Part shown: in pieces, positions 1 to 7,459 of the stretch | Layout: each line of letters starts with the position of its first letter | Position numbering within the stretch: position 1 is the stretch's first letter | NCBI GenBank assembly: GCA_023418535.1 | Contig: JAEZZN010000104.1 | Span: forward strand, 1 to 23,838 | Direction of reading: 5' to 3' | DNA: 23,838 nucleotides | From: Bacillota bacterium | Lineage (GTDB): Bacteria; Bacillota_A; Clostridia; Tissierellales; Peptoniphilaceae | Notes under the pieces: model-generated | Seen by the model: only the letters and a program-made list of their open reading frames with translations | What the model was told of the DNA's origin: nothing | Database searches by the model: none | Translations under genes and position numbers: made by a program

Positions 1-43
1 CCTGCTTGTAAGGCAGATGCTCTCCCAACTGAGCTAAACGCCC
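1..43 (-). tRNA. tRNA-Val(TAC), 3' part cut off by the window edge
   Basis: Read on the minus strand, the sequence begins with a GGGCG acceptor 5' end, then the D-arm signature TAGCTCAGTTGGGAGAGC. An anticodon stem CTGC/GCAG closes the loop CTTACAA, giving anticodon TAC (valine). The T-arm and acceptor 3' side lie outside the window. It sits 7 nt downstream of tRNA-Glu, so the two are almost certainly cotranscribed in a tRNA operon that continues leftward. Confidence 0.95.
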
Positions 44-50
44 ATATATA

Positions 51-125
51 TGGTGACCCTACCGGGATTCGAACCCGGGTTACCGCCGTGAAAGGGCGAT
101 GTCTTAACCACTTGACCATAGGGCC
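51..125 (-). tRNA. tRNA-Glu(TTC)
   Basis: On the minus strand this is a complete cloverleaf. The acceptor GGCCCTA pairs with TAGGGTC, with a G-U pair at the second position. The anticodon loop CTTTCAC gives anticodon TTC (glutamate), the T-arm contains GGTTCGAATCC, and CCA is encoded at 51-53. It is the first gene of a tRNA operon followed by tRNA-Val, and two promoter-like sequences lie directly upstream. Confidence 0.97.
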
Positions 126-144
126 ACACTAACGTGACTATTTC

Positions 145-173
145 ATTATATAAAAAATTTTTGTCTTTGTCAA
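145..173 (-). promoter_or_regulatory. Proximal promoter of the tRNA operon
   Basis: The minus strand has a perfect TTGACA at 173-168 and a perfect TATAAT at 150-145, separated by exactly 17 nt. The -10 box ends 20 nt before the tRNA-Glu 5' end, leaving a short leader to be trimmed. Such a consensus sigma-A promoter suits strong stable-RNA transcription. Confidence 0.88.
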
Positions 174-222
174 ATTTTTTTTTATTTTGTATTTAAGTCG
201 CATTCATTTTCGATACCAATTT

Positions 223-251
223 ATAATACATAATTTTTTTCCTTTTGTCAA
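223..251 (-). promoter_or_regulatory. Distal tandem promoter of the tRNA operon
   Basis: The minus strand has TTGACA at 251-246 and TATTAT at 228-223 with a 17-nt spacer, 78 bp upstream of the proximal promoter. The -35 hexamer contains the TGA stop codon of the last tad gene, so this signal and the end of that gene share bases. Tandem promoters are common before rRNA and tRNA operons. I see no terminator hairpin between the tad operon and these promoters. Confidence 0.75.
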
Positions 252-907
252 ATTTTTTTTCTATTATTTTTAGGAAACTTGAAAAATGCGTCTAAATCCT
301 TCTCTTCTACTATTTTTTCATCTTTTTTATTAAGTTTTTCTTTTATTAAATCTAAAATATTTATATTTTTTTTATTGTTTTTAATAATATTATTTTTTTT
401 CTCATCACTTTTATTTAATTGTTTATACTCTTTATTTTCATTAATTATTTTTTTTAGAACAATTAATTCATAATCTTCATTTACTAATTCATTTTTTAAT
501 TTTATTAATCGCATATCAAAATCTTCTTCATCTATTTTATAATTTCTAAAAATCTCATAAATTAAATCTCTTATTCTTTTATCATTTTTCATATATGGAT
601 TAACTAACAAGAGAATATTATTATCTTGTACAAATATTTTATCTAAATTATAATAAATATAGTCTTCATCAATCATATATTTGTTTATTACTTCAACACA
701 ATTAAATATTTGATTCAGCAATTTCAATAATTCTTTAGAATTTATTAAACCATTCAATTTGTCTTTTATAGTAATTAAATTACTATCATCTATAATCAAA
801 TTATTTTCTTTTATAATAAATGGAACTATTACATCAATATTATTGTTACTAATCATATTTGTAATAAATTTATTTTCTTCATTTTTATCAATCTTTACTT
901 TAATCAT
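248..907 (-). CDS. DUF6382-like protein, last gene of the Tad operon, without FHA domain
   Basis: A 219-residue cytoplasmic protein with no signal peptide or membrane segment. Residues about 10-130 follow the layout I know for DUF6382. There is an ITNMISNNNIDVIVPF opening, then LITIKDKL, a helix LLKLLNQIFNCVEVI, and YNLDKIFV before a short strand. In Clostridia, DUF6382 usually precedes a C-terminal FHA domain that binds phosphothreonine. Here the C-terminus is only a Lys/Asn-rich tail (about 155-219) ending in FFKFPKNNRKKI, with no FHA. The start overlaps the upstream gene by 8 nt and has GAGG 7 nt before the ATG. The role is unknown; a scaffold or regulator of pilus assembly is inference. 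Family assignment is from pattern memory, so moderately sure. Confidence 0.62.
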   Translation of the reverse strand: MIKVKIDKNEENKFITNMISNNNIDVIVPFIIKENNLIIDDSNLITIKDKLNGLINSKELLKLLNQIFNCVEVINKYMIDEDYIYYNLDKIFVQDNNILLLVNPYMKNDKRIRDLIYEIFRNYKIDEEDFDMRLIKLKNELVNEDYELIVLKKIINENKEYKQLNKSDEKKNNIIKNNKKNINILDLIKEKLNKKDEKIVEEKDLDAFFKFPKNNRKKI

Positions 908-2147
908 CCATATACCTCAGTAATTTTATCATTTCATATCCATTTGATGTTTTCATAAAACTTATTCCATTTTTATTGAAAGGAAATACTTCATCAATTA
1001 TTTTATATTCAATACCTTTTTCATCAATAATATAATTTTTCTCATTTAATTTAACGATGCCTCTATTTAACGAAAATGATTTTGCTTCACTATATTTAAA
1101 ATCAATTATATTATTAAATTTTTGATCAATATATCCCCATTTATTTTTCTTTACCGCAATATACTCACTATAAGAAAAGTCTATATCATCATATTTTTCA
1201 GAAAATTTATTATTTTTTATATCGTAAATTATATATTTCTTATCCTTAAAAATTATTTTATCATCATAGATTGCGTTGTTAAATTCATCTATTTTTACAT
1301 CTTTAAATTCAAATTCTTTAATTATATTAAATTTATTATCTATTAATTTCCATTTATCAGTAAAAATTAAAGCTTTGCCATTTGAAAAATTTGTCGCTCT
1401 AGAATATATTTCTCTTTGTTTTTCACCAGCTCTATTTACAAAATACATACCTTTAGAATCTTCTTTAATAAGATAATTCTCATAAAAAGGCTTAAAATTC
1501 CCCTTAAGATTAGATTTTATAACTCCTGAAGTTTTATAAATTTTTGTATAATCATTATCTATAGCTGTATAATAATCTTCCCAAACTCCAGAAATAATAT
1601 CATGTTTTTCAAGATTCAAATTTCTTCCATTCTTATTAACAATTATCCATTTATTATCTTTTTTTACTATAAAATCCTTAAAAACAGGAGAATATTTTAT
1701 ATCTTCATAAGTTTTTCCAATAGATATAAACTTATGAAATGTATTTTTTGAATATTCTTTATTTACTTCTTCATTTACTTTGTCTAAATAATTATTAAAA
1801 TTTCTATAATCATTTTGTTCTAAATATATTTTCAAAATATCTGATTGAGTTTTATTTATATAATCAGCTTCAAAACTCACATTTTCCAATTCTTTTATAA
1901 CTTCATTTATGTTAAAACTTTTCAAATAAGCATTTATTATTTTTTTATTAACTTGATTGTTCTCAACCATTTCTAGTGACTTTCTGTAATTTAATATCGC
2001 TTCATCATACACTTCTGATTCAAAGAATTTATCCCCTGTCTCTTCATATTTTTTAGATCTTTCATTTATATCATGCTCTTTGTAAATTGATAAAGCTAAT
2101 ATTAAACTTGCAATTATTATTAATGCATAATTAAAAATGTTTTTCAT
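900..2147 (-). CDS. Membrane-anchored TPR and WG-repeat protein of the Tad operon
   Basis: A 415-residue protein with an N-terminal hydrophobic anchor (residues 6-22) and no clear signal-peptidase site, so probably tethered outside the membrane. Residues about 32-62 form a TPR-like helix pair (GDKFFESEVYDEAILNYRKS). From about 155 to 400 come degenerate WG repeats, clearest at about 325-350 (KKNKWGYIDQKFNNIIDFKY) and also visible at KWIIVNKNGR and KWKLIDNKFNII. WG repeats form beta-rich units of unclear function. TadD in classical Tad loci is a TPR lipoprotein, so the TPR part might be a functional counterpart, but there is no homology claim here. The ATG overlaps the previous stop (ATGA), with AGGAG 7 nt upstream. 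Confidence 0.75.
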   Translation of the reverse strand: MKNIFNYALIIIASLILALSIYKEHDINERSKKYEETGDKFFESEVYDEAILNYRKSLEMVENNQVNKKIINAYLKSFNINEVIKELENVSFEADYINKTQSDILKIYLEQNDYRNFNNYLDKVNEEVNKEYSKNTFHKFISIGKTYEDIKYSPVFKDFIVKKDNKWIIVNKNGRNLNLEKHDIISGVWEDYYTAIDNDYTKIYKTSGVIKSNLKGNFKPFYENYLIKEDSKGMYFVNRAGEKQREIYSRATNFSNGKALIFTDKWKLIDNKFNIIKEFEFKDVKIDEFNNAIYDDKIIFKDKKYIIYDIKNNKFSEKYDDIDFSYSEYIAVKKNKWGYIDQKFNNIIDFKYSEAKSFSLNRGIVKLNEKNYIIDEKGIEYKIIDEVFPFNKNGISFMKTSNGYEMIKLLRYMDD

Positions 2148-2665
2148 ATTAATACTCCTATTAAAATAAATGAAATTGTTATAAATGGAACCATTGGAAT
2201 TCTTTTTATCTCAGATTTTTTTAATATTATACATATTGAAAATATAAATAAAGTTACAGATAAAATAAATAAAAATAAAATAAAACCTTCTCCACCTAGA
2301 TAAAGTAAAATTGAAATTAATAGCTTGATATCTCCCATTCCTATTGAATTTTTAAAATAAGAAAAAAAGAATAAAAATAATATAATAGTAAAAGAAATAA
2401 TAAAATCAATTCCTATATTATATTTAAATGTAATAAAAGCTACAATTAATATTGAAAAGCTTATAAAATTTGGTATAGTATAGGTTTTAATATCAATAAT
2501 TGACGATATCATAAGTATAGATAAGATCAAGTGACGATCTAGATAAAAGTAATTTAAACTTATTACATTAATTAATAATAGAAATAATAATATGGATTCT
2601 GCATAAATATATTTTTCATTTTTCATATATTTATAAAATAAAATTGTATTAATCAATAAAAGCAT
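2144..2665 (-). CDS. Prepilin peptidase, A24 family (TadV/CpaA type)
   Basis: An integral membrane aspartic peptidase that cleaves the leader of Flp-type prepilins on the cytoplasmic side. It is short (173 residues), as in TadV/CpaA forms that lack the N-terminal methylase domain. Both catalytic aspartates are visible: D58 in IIDIKTYTIPN and D112 in the GMGD motif (109-112). The family's IPMVPFI segment follows near residue 157. Hydrophobic helices fill the rest. The start is uncertain: GGAGG directly abuts the ATG at 2665, while a TTG at 2656 lies 9 nt from it. The gene overlaps its upstream neighbour by up to 17 nt and its downstream neighbour by ATGA. Probable substrates are the Flp pilin and the TadE-like proteins of this operon. 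Confidence 0.9.
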   Translation of the reverse strand: MLLLINTILFYKYMKNEKYIYAESILLFLLLINVISLNYFYLDRHLILSILMISSIIDIKTYTIPNFISFSILIVAFITFKYNIGIDFIISFTIILFLFFFSYFKNSIGMGDIKLLISILLYLGGEGFILFLFILSVTLFIFSICIILKKSEIKRIPMVPFITISFILIGVLI

Positions 2666-3674
2666 CCTCCATAAATTTGAATTCTATATTTCCAATTTCT
2701 TTCAATCTAGAATAATCAAGTTCTAAATTTCTAGATTCATTTGGCATTACAATAACAAGTTTTAATATAGGCTTTGTAAGATTTATAGTTTCTCCATTAT
2801 TTATACTTATGCTATTTTTCACTTTATTTAAATTTGAAGTCATCTCTTTGTAATAAATCTCTAATTGTTTGTAAAAATAATCTTTAATAACTTTATTATC
2901 CGAATAAGACTTATCAAAGATATTTAATGAGAAAATTTGACTAATTGTATTTGTTTCAGGATTATATAAATCTAGTCCTATACCTCTTTCAATAATTAGT
3001 TCTCCATTATTTCTTAATTTTTCAGCGAAATATCTTCCTCTTTCAAAATTTGATTTTTGCCAAATAGAATCTGTTTTTTGTTTATATCTATTTATCCATG
3101 TATCTATTTCTACATATTGAATAATATTATTTTTAAAATTAAAAATATTATATTTATCTAAATTTATAGGATATTCAATTTTTATTGAAATTTTATTTCC
3201 ATCTTCAAATAATTTTAGTTCACTTATTTTTATATCATTAATAGAGTTCAATATTCCTACTTTTTCGTTATTTGATCCATTAATATTGTATATTTTACTT
3301 GCAAAGATATTTTTTACTAATTTCTTATATACTTCCTTATTTATAATATTCATCGAATCTGTCGAAAGTTGTTTTTTAAAAGAATCAAATAAATCATTTA
3401 TATTAAAATCTTCAGATATTTCTTTTAAAATTATATCTTTGTAATTATCAAATTTAACTTCTTGAGTAGTTAAATCATCGGTTGAATTTAATCTATCAAC
3501 AATTAATGAATATGAAGATAAATCCAAAACTGTTTCATAAAGAGCTTTTTTAGTTATAGACTCTGTCATAATATTTAATGCTACTGTATTCACTATATAA
3601 TACGAAATAACAAATATAAAAAGTACTAGACTCGCTTCGATTGTAATAAACGCACTATTTAAATGTCTTTTCAT
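2649..3674 (-). CDS. TadE-like / pseudopilin-like minor pilus protein
   Basis: A 341-residue protein with a short basic N-terminus and one long hydrophobic helix (about residues 8-33) containing the ITIEASLVLFIF signature typical of clostridial TadE-like proteins. The glutamate E13 stands where pilin-type proteins carry their conserved Glu. No glycine precedes the helix (the sequence is NSAFITIEAS), so processing by the peptidase is uncertain. The remaining ~300 residues are an extracellular alpha/beta region with no motif I recognise. Its ATG overlaps the lipoprotein gene by 20 nt with AGGA 8 nt upstream. It is probably a minor pilin or assembly initiator. Confidence 0.7.
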   Translation of the reverse strand: MKRHLNSAFITIEASLVLFIFVISYYIVNTVALNIMTESITKKALYETVLDLSSYSLIVDRLNSTDDLTTQEVKFDNYKDIILKEISEDFNINDLFDSFKKQLSTDSMNIINKEVYKKLVKNIFASKIYNINGSNNEKVGILNSINDIKISELKLFEDGNKISIKIEYPINLDKYNIFNFKNNIIQYVEIDTWINRYKQKTDSIWQKSNFERGRYFAEKLRNNGELIIERGIGLDLYNPETNTISQIFSLNIFDKSYSDNKVIKDYFYKQLEIYYKEMTSNLNKVKNSISINNGETINLTKPILKLVIVMPNESRNLELDYSRLKEIGNIEFKFMEDAFID

Positions 3675-4113
3675 ATAAAATTCCTATATCACTATCTTTT
3701 GTTCCAACAATAATATAAATGAATTCTCCATTATTTTTGATAATTTTACCTTTAGAAATATTATATTTATCTTCTTTTTTTGAAAGTATAAATTCATCAT
3801 TATATATCTCAAATCTATAATCGTTTGTTAATCTAAAATGTTTTGGATTATAAAAATTAATATCATTAATTATTTTATTTTTTAAATTATCAGTATTATC
3901 AAATTTATTTATTAATATAAAATCATCATAGTTAGTATAGTAATAGCCATATTGTCCATATTTTTCAGTCCAATCTTTATCTATATCTATATATTTATTT
4001 AAAATTTCATAATCCCCGCCAAATCTTATATTTCCTTCTTTTTTTGCGCAAGAAATCAATAATGCACAAGGAATTATTAATATAAAATAAAGAATTATTA
4101 ATCTATTTCTCAT
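3655..4113 (-). CDS. Small predicted lipoprotein in the Tad operon
   Basis: A 152-residue protein with a lipoprotein signal peptide: basic MRNR, a hydrophobic stretch, then LISC with the acceptor cysteine at C22 followed by AKKEG. The mature part is about 130 residues, rich in Tyr, Asn and Asp (for example a YGQYGYYYTNYDDF stretch), and I recognise no family. The start overlaps the DUF5702 gene stop by one base (TAATG), and a strong GGAGG sits 6 nt upstream. Its place between two minor-pilin-like genes suggests it works at the membrane face of the pilus base. That role is inferred from position only. Confidence 0.75.
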   Translation of the reverse strand: MRNRLIILYFILIIPCALLISCAKKEGNIRFGGDYEILNKYIDIDKDWTEKYGQYGYYYTNYDDFILINKFDNTDNLKNKIINDINFYNPKHFRLTNDYRFEIYNDEFILSKKEDKYNISKGKIIKNNGEFIYIIVGTKDSDIGILYEKTFK

Positions 4114-6755
4114 TAATAACCTCCAGATATTTTTTCACTTATTTTATCTAATTTAATATACTTACTTAAAATTGAAACATCAATTTCTGTATCAGTCTTT
4201 ATCTTAATATTTGAAATAATTTTTGTAATATTAAAATCAGGATTATTTTTCTTAATTTCATAATCCATTACAAAGATCATTCTATTTAAAACACTTTCTT
4301 TATCTGTATTTATTCTAAAAAAACTTACCAAAGTTAGATAATCTTTATAATTAAATGAAAGTCCACTATTACTTCCTTTAGAATTAATTTCTTTGCCTCC
4401 AATATCAGCAATATATTGATCTATAATACTATTAATTTTTATTTTGCTATCCACCTTCTTTTCTGAAATATAATTATGTATTTTTGAATTGAAAGAATTT
4501 GTAATGCTATCAGTTTTTTCAGTAATCATTACCTCAACTTTTCCTACCAAATCCTTAAAATATAACTCAAAATTAACTTCATTTATATCATTCAATTTAG
4601 ATATAATATTTCCCTTAATATAGTTGAATACATCTAGTTTAATCTTCTTCATAGTGTCCGAACTTGAAAAAATATTATTTTCAATCGAATTAAAACTTTC
4701 ATTTATCTGTGATTTTAGATCTTCTATAGGACTATTAATATTGTTTGCAATTATACTCTGTATTGGATTTATCATTTCAGAAATAATAGTTTGAGATACT
4801 CCATCAATTGTTTGTTTAGTAAATTCATTTAATTTATCATTTAAATATTCCACACCTTGATTTGAATATTTTTCTATATCATCATAAATATTATCTATTG
4901 TGTTGCTAGTAATATCTTTTAATCCCTTATTTGCTAAGTTAGAAAGTCCACCAATGGAAACTTGCCATGTTGACTTATTTTTATAAGCTTCTAAATACTC
5001 ATTTTTATTGATAGTATTAACATCTATTGCAGATTCTGAAATGCTCATCATCCCTAAAATTATTGTCCTTAATATTGGGACACCGAATCCAGTCCATCCA
5101 GCTATAGCAGAAGCAACCAATGTAGCTTCCCTATTAAGATCAGAATTCGTGTATGCATATATTGAGTTTAGAAGTAATCTTATAGCAAATATCGAATTCT
5201 CTACACTTGAAACATTTGATTTTAGTTTTTGATTACCAAAAAGTATATATTCCATTTGAGAAGAAAATTCGTCATTATCTTCTAATTTATTATTAAAATT
5301 TTCTACCAAATACATAGAAATATATAAATTTTCAAGCAAATTCGTATCATTATAATTTATTATATTATTTGACTGATTTATTAAATCTTTATATTTTTTC
5401 GATGATGAAATTGTTGCAATATTTGTAGAATTATTTATTAAATCAGTAAAATCTTCAAAATTTATAAAATCTGATATATACCCTATCTCTTTATCATCTT
5501 TTATATCAGTATGTGTATCTGAAATATTTTCTAATTCTGATTTACTTTTCTTAGCTTCTTGTGAAGCTTTTTTATCTATTTTTTGTTTAGTCGTTTTATC
5601 ATTTATATACTTATATAATTTATAGTTATTTAAAGAAGGTAAATTTACTATATTTGATAAATCAAAATGTAAATCTTGATTAAATTTGTTTATATCAATA
5701 TTAAATGCATCATTTTCTTTTAAAATTTTTATATTATTAGTTAATGTATTTTCATGAAAATTCATTTTATTAAGAATAGATTCAATATTTTCTTTTGTAA
5801 ATTGCAGTTTCATAGATTTATAATCACTTTTGAAGTTATTCTTTACATCTGAATCATCAAGTTTATTTATCTCTTTCCCCCAGTTTTCTAAAGCATCTTC
5901 AAGTGATATAGTTTGATTATAAAAAGATTTTAGTGAAGTTATTATTTCATTGATATTTACTTGCTGAGATACTAATTTAGATTCAAACTTTTTATTTTCC
6001 TCATTATATTTCTTTATTTTTTCTTCAATCTCTTTAGTCATATCTTTTATTTTTTTATTTTCTTCATTTAAATTTTTTTTTAACTCCCTATCAGAAGCAT
6101 CTTTCAAAATTGATTTCAATTCAAAATATTCTTTTGACTCTTTAATTAATGCTTTTAATCTTTTATTAAAATCTTTATATCCATTATTTATTTCTTCAAA
6201 TTCAGCATTATATTTAACGAAAAACTCAGAAATTTTATTAAAATTTACATTTATTTTCGAATACTCATTTTCATAATCAATCTTTTTATCAATTACATTT
6301 GTATAATCTTTGCTAGATTTTACTAAATCTAATAAATTCAATACTCCCTTACTTATTTGATAAGGACCATGCATACTCATATAATCTATTATCTGCTTTT
6401 GAATATCATCTAATTGAATATGATCTAATTCATTATTTACACTTATCGAAGTTTCTTTTAGATTTACTTTATAAAATCTACTTTTATTATTTTCTAAATT
6501 ACTTTTAGTTATATCCTTCACATATTCTTCCAAATATTCTTTACTCTTATCAATCCCAAATATTCGATACCTATCATATAATTCCCTATTATAGTTTGAT
6601 AGAGCTGACTCTAGAGCAATTTCATTTACCAACTTGGTATCATTTTTTGCAAATAATATTTTAGACACATCAATAGTTAATATAGCAAAAGAATAAATCG
6701 GTAAAATGATTAGTGCTAAAAATATTGAAATAAAGCCTTTTATTTTTCTTTTCAT
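4113..6755 (-). CDS. Large DUF5702 / TadG-like pilus-associated protein
   Basis: An 880-residue protein with an N-terminal membrane helix (about 8-28). The early segment SNYNRELYDRYRIFGID is typical of DUF5702 proteins in clostridial Tad loci. A highly charged, coiled-coil-prone Lys/Glu/Asn region runs from about 170 to 320. A conserved hydrophobic stretch near 540-600 (ASAIAGWTGFGVPILRTIIL, then SESAID and a TWQVS motif) matches the DUF5702 core as I know it. The C-terminal part is beta-rich with the segment GLSFNYKDYLTLVSFF. Its ATG overlaps the TadE stop (ATGA) with AGGA 5 nt upstream. TadG-like proteins are thought to act as large minor pilins or tip/base adaptors; that role is inference here. 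Confidence 0.75.
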   Translation of the reverse strand: MKRKIKGFISIFLALIILPIYSFAILTIDVSKILFAKNDTKLVNEIALESALSNYNRELYDRYRIFGIDKSKEYLEEYVKDITKSNLENNKSRFYKVNLKETSISVNNELDHIQLDDIQKQIIDYMSMHGPYQISKGVLNLLDLVKSSKDYTNVIDKKIDYENEYSKINVNFNKISEFFVKYNAEFEEINNGYKDFNKRLKALIKESKEYFELKSILKDASDRELKKNLNEENKKIKDMTKEIEEKIKKYNEENKKFESKLVSQQVNINEIITSLKSFYNQTISLEDALENWGKEINKLDDSDVKNNFKSDYKSMKLQFTKENIESILNKMNFHENTLTNNIKILKENDAFNIDINKFNQDLHFDLSNIVNLPSLNNYKLYKYINDKTTKQKIDKKASQEAKKSKSELENISDTHTDIKDDKEIGYISDFINFEDFTDLINNSTNIATISSSKKYKDLINQSNNIINYNDTNLLENLYISMYLVENFNNKLEDNDEFSSQMEYILFGNQKLKSNVSSVENSIFAIRLLLNSIYAYTNSDLNREATLVASAIAGWTGFGVPILRTIILGMMSISESAIDVNTINKNEYLEAYKNKSTWQVSIGGLSNLANKGLKDITSNTIDNIYDDIEKYSNQGVEYLNDKLNEFTKQTIDGVSQTIISEMINPIQSIIANNINSPIEDLKSQINESFNSIENNIFSSSDTMKKIKLDVFNYIKGNIISKLNDINEVNFELYFKDLVGKVEVMITEKTDSITNSFNSKIHNYISEKKVDSKIKINSIIDQYIADIGGKEINSKGSNSGLSFNYKDYLTLVSFFRINTDKESVLNRMIFVMDYEIKKNNPDFNITKIISNIKIKTDTEIDVSILSKYIKLDKISEKISGGY

Positions 6756-7267
6756 CTTATCCTGCTTAAAAATTGTTTTAATGTGTCTTGTAGACTATAT
6801 ACAACTTCCTTAACTGAAAATTTTTCAACAGCAATATTGTTGTCTTTTAATACATCCCTTACAAAATCTACATTTCTTGCTGTATCGCTTAGTTTATATT
6901 TTGATGAAATATATTTTTTCCCATCATTATTTGTTGCAATTTTTATATTAAAAATATTGGATTCATCATAAATATAAGCCTTATTATCAGTAAATTTTAA
7001 TATCTTATTATTTAGCTTTCCCTCTTCACCTTTTATATCTTCTTTATCTATTTTTTTTATAAATTCATCTGTACTAAAATTAACTATTAAATTTCTATTA
7101 GAAGAATAAATATTTTCTATTACAATAATTTTAGACAAGGTAATAACTGAAATTATAAAGAGAAAAGATATAGAAAGCATAATAAATGGATAAATCAATG
7201 TAGATTCTATAATTTCAATAGATCCTGAATTATCCTTTGTAAAACGATTAAAAATTGTTAATATCAT
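6752..7267 (-). CDS. TadE-like minor pilin
   Basis: A protein of about 171 residues with a class III pilin-like N-terminus: KDNSG followed by SIEIIESTLIYPFIM, with glutamates at E18 and E21, then a single hydrophobic helix (to about 50). The G15/S16 junction resembles a prepilin peptidase site. The rest is a small extracellular domain. I place the start at the ATG at 7267; an upstream TTG at 7273 would add two residues, and neither has a convincing RBS. The gene begins inside the Flp gene (20-nt overlap), so it is probably translated by coupling to pilin translation. Confidence 0.8.
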   Translation of the reverse strand: MILTIFNRFTKDNSGSIEIIESTLIYPFIMLSISFLFIISVITLSKIIVIENIYSSNRNLIVNFSTDEFIKKIDKEDIKGEEGKLNNKILKFTDNKAYIYDESNIFNIKIATNNDGKKYISSKYKLSDTARNVDFVRDVLKDNNIAVEKFSVKEVVYSLQDTLKQFLSRIR

Positions 7268-7451
7268 TTTCAAGTCTTGTAAAAATACTTTTAAGTAAAG
7301 CTTCCATACTATCCTTAAATATTACAGCGAGTATTATAACTACAATTAATATCAAAACTATCGCTATCATATTTATTTCTCCACTCTCGTCTTTAATAAA
7401 TCTTTTTAAGATTAGTTTTCCATGTTTAAATTTCATAATTTTTTCTAACAT
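7248..7451 (-). CDS. flp: Flp-type major pilin (type IVb, Flp1-like)
   Basis: A 67-residue protein with a basic leader, a DESG motif ending at G24, then a continuous hydrophobic helix from about 28 to 46 and a short charged tail. Size and layout fit the Flp1-like pilins of Firmicutes. Cleavage after G24 would leave a mature pilin of 43 residues starting EINMIAI. The glutamate is the first mature residue rather than the fifth, as it would be in the classical Flp G/XXXXEY motif. The RBS (AGGAGG, 4 nt from ATG) is among the strongest in the operon and overlaps the tadC stop, which fits a need for more pilin than machinery. Confidence 0.85.
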   Translation of the reverse strand: MLEKIMKFKHGKLILKRFIKDESGEINMIAIVLILIVVIILAVIFKDSMEALLKSIFTRLENDINNF

Positions 7452-7459
7452 ATATCCTC

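Noticed and set aside
279..473. Plus-strand frame rich in Phe, Ile and Leu opposite the DUF6382-like gene
   Set aside because: The hydrophobic look comes from reading AAA/AAT-rich codons backwards; it has no RBS and lies wholly within a gene supported by operon context.
248..907. Similarity of the DUF6382-like region to EssB/YukC pseudokinase domains of type VII secretion
   Set aside because: No other type VII component is nearby, there is no membrane helix, and the tad context fits DUF6382 better.
4113..6755. Large coiled-coil protein considered as a phage tape-measure protein
   Set aside because: It starts with a membrane helix, shows DUF5702-like segments, and overlaps tad genes on both sides; no phage genes are present.
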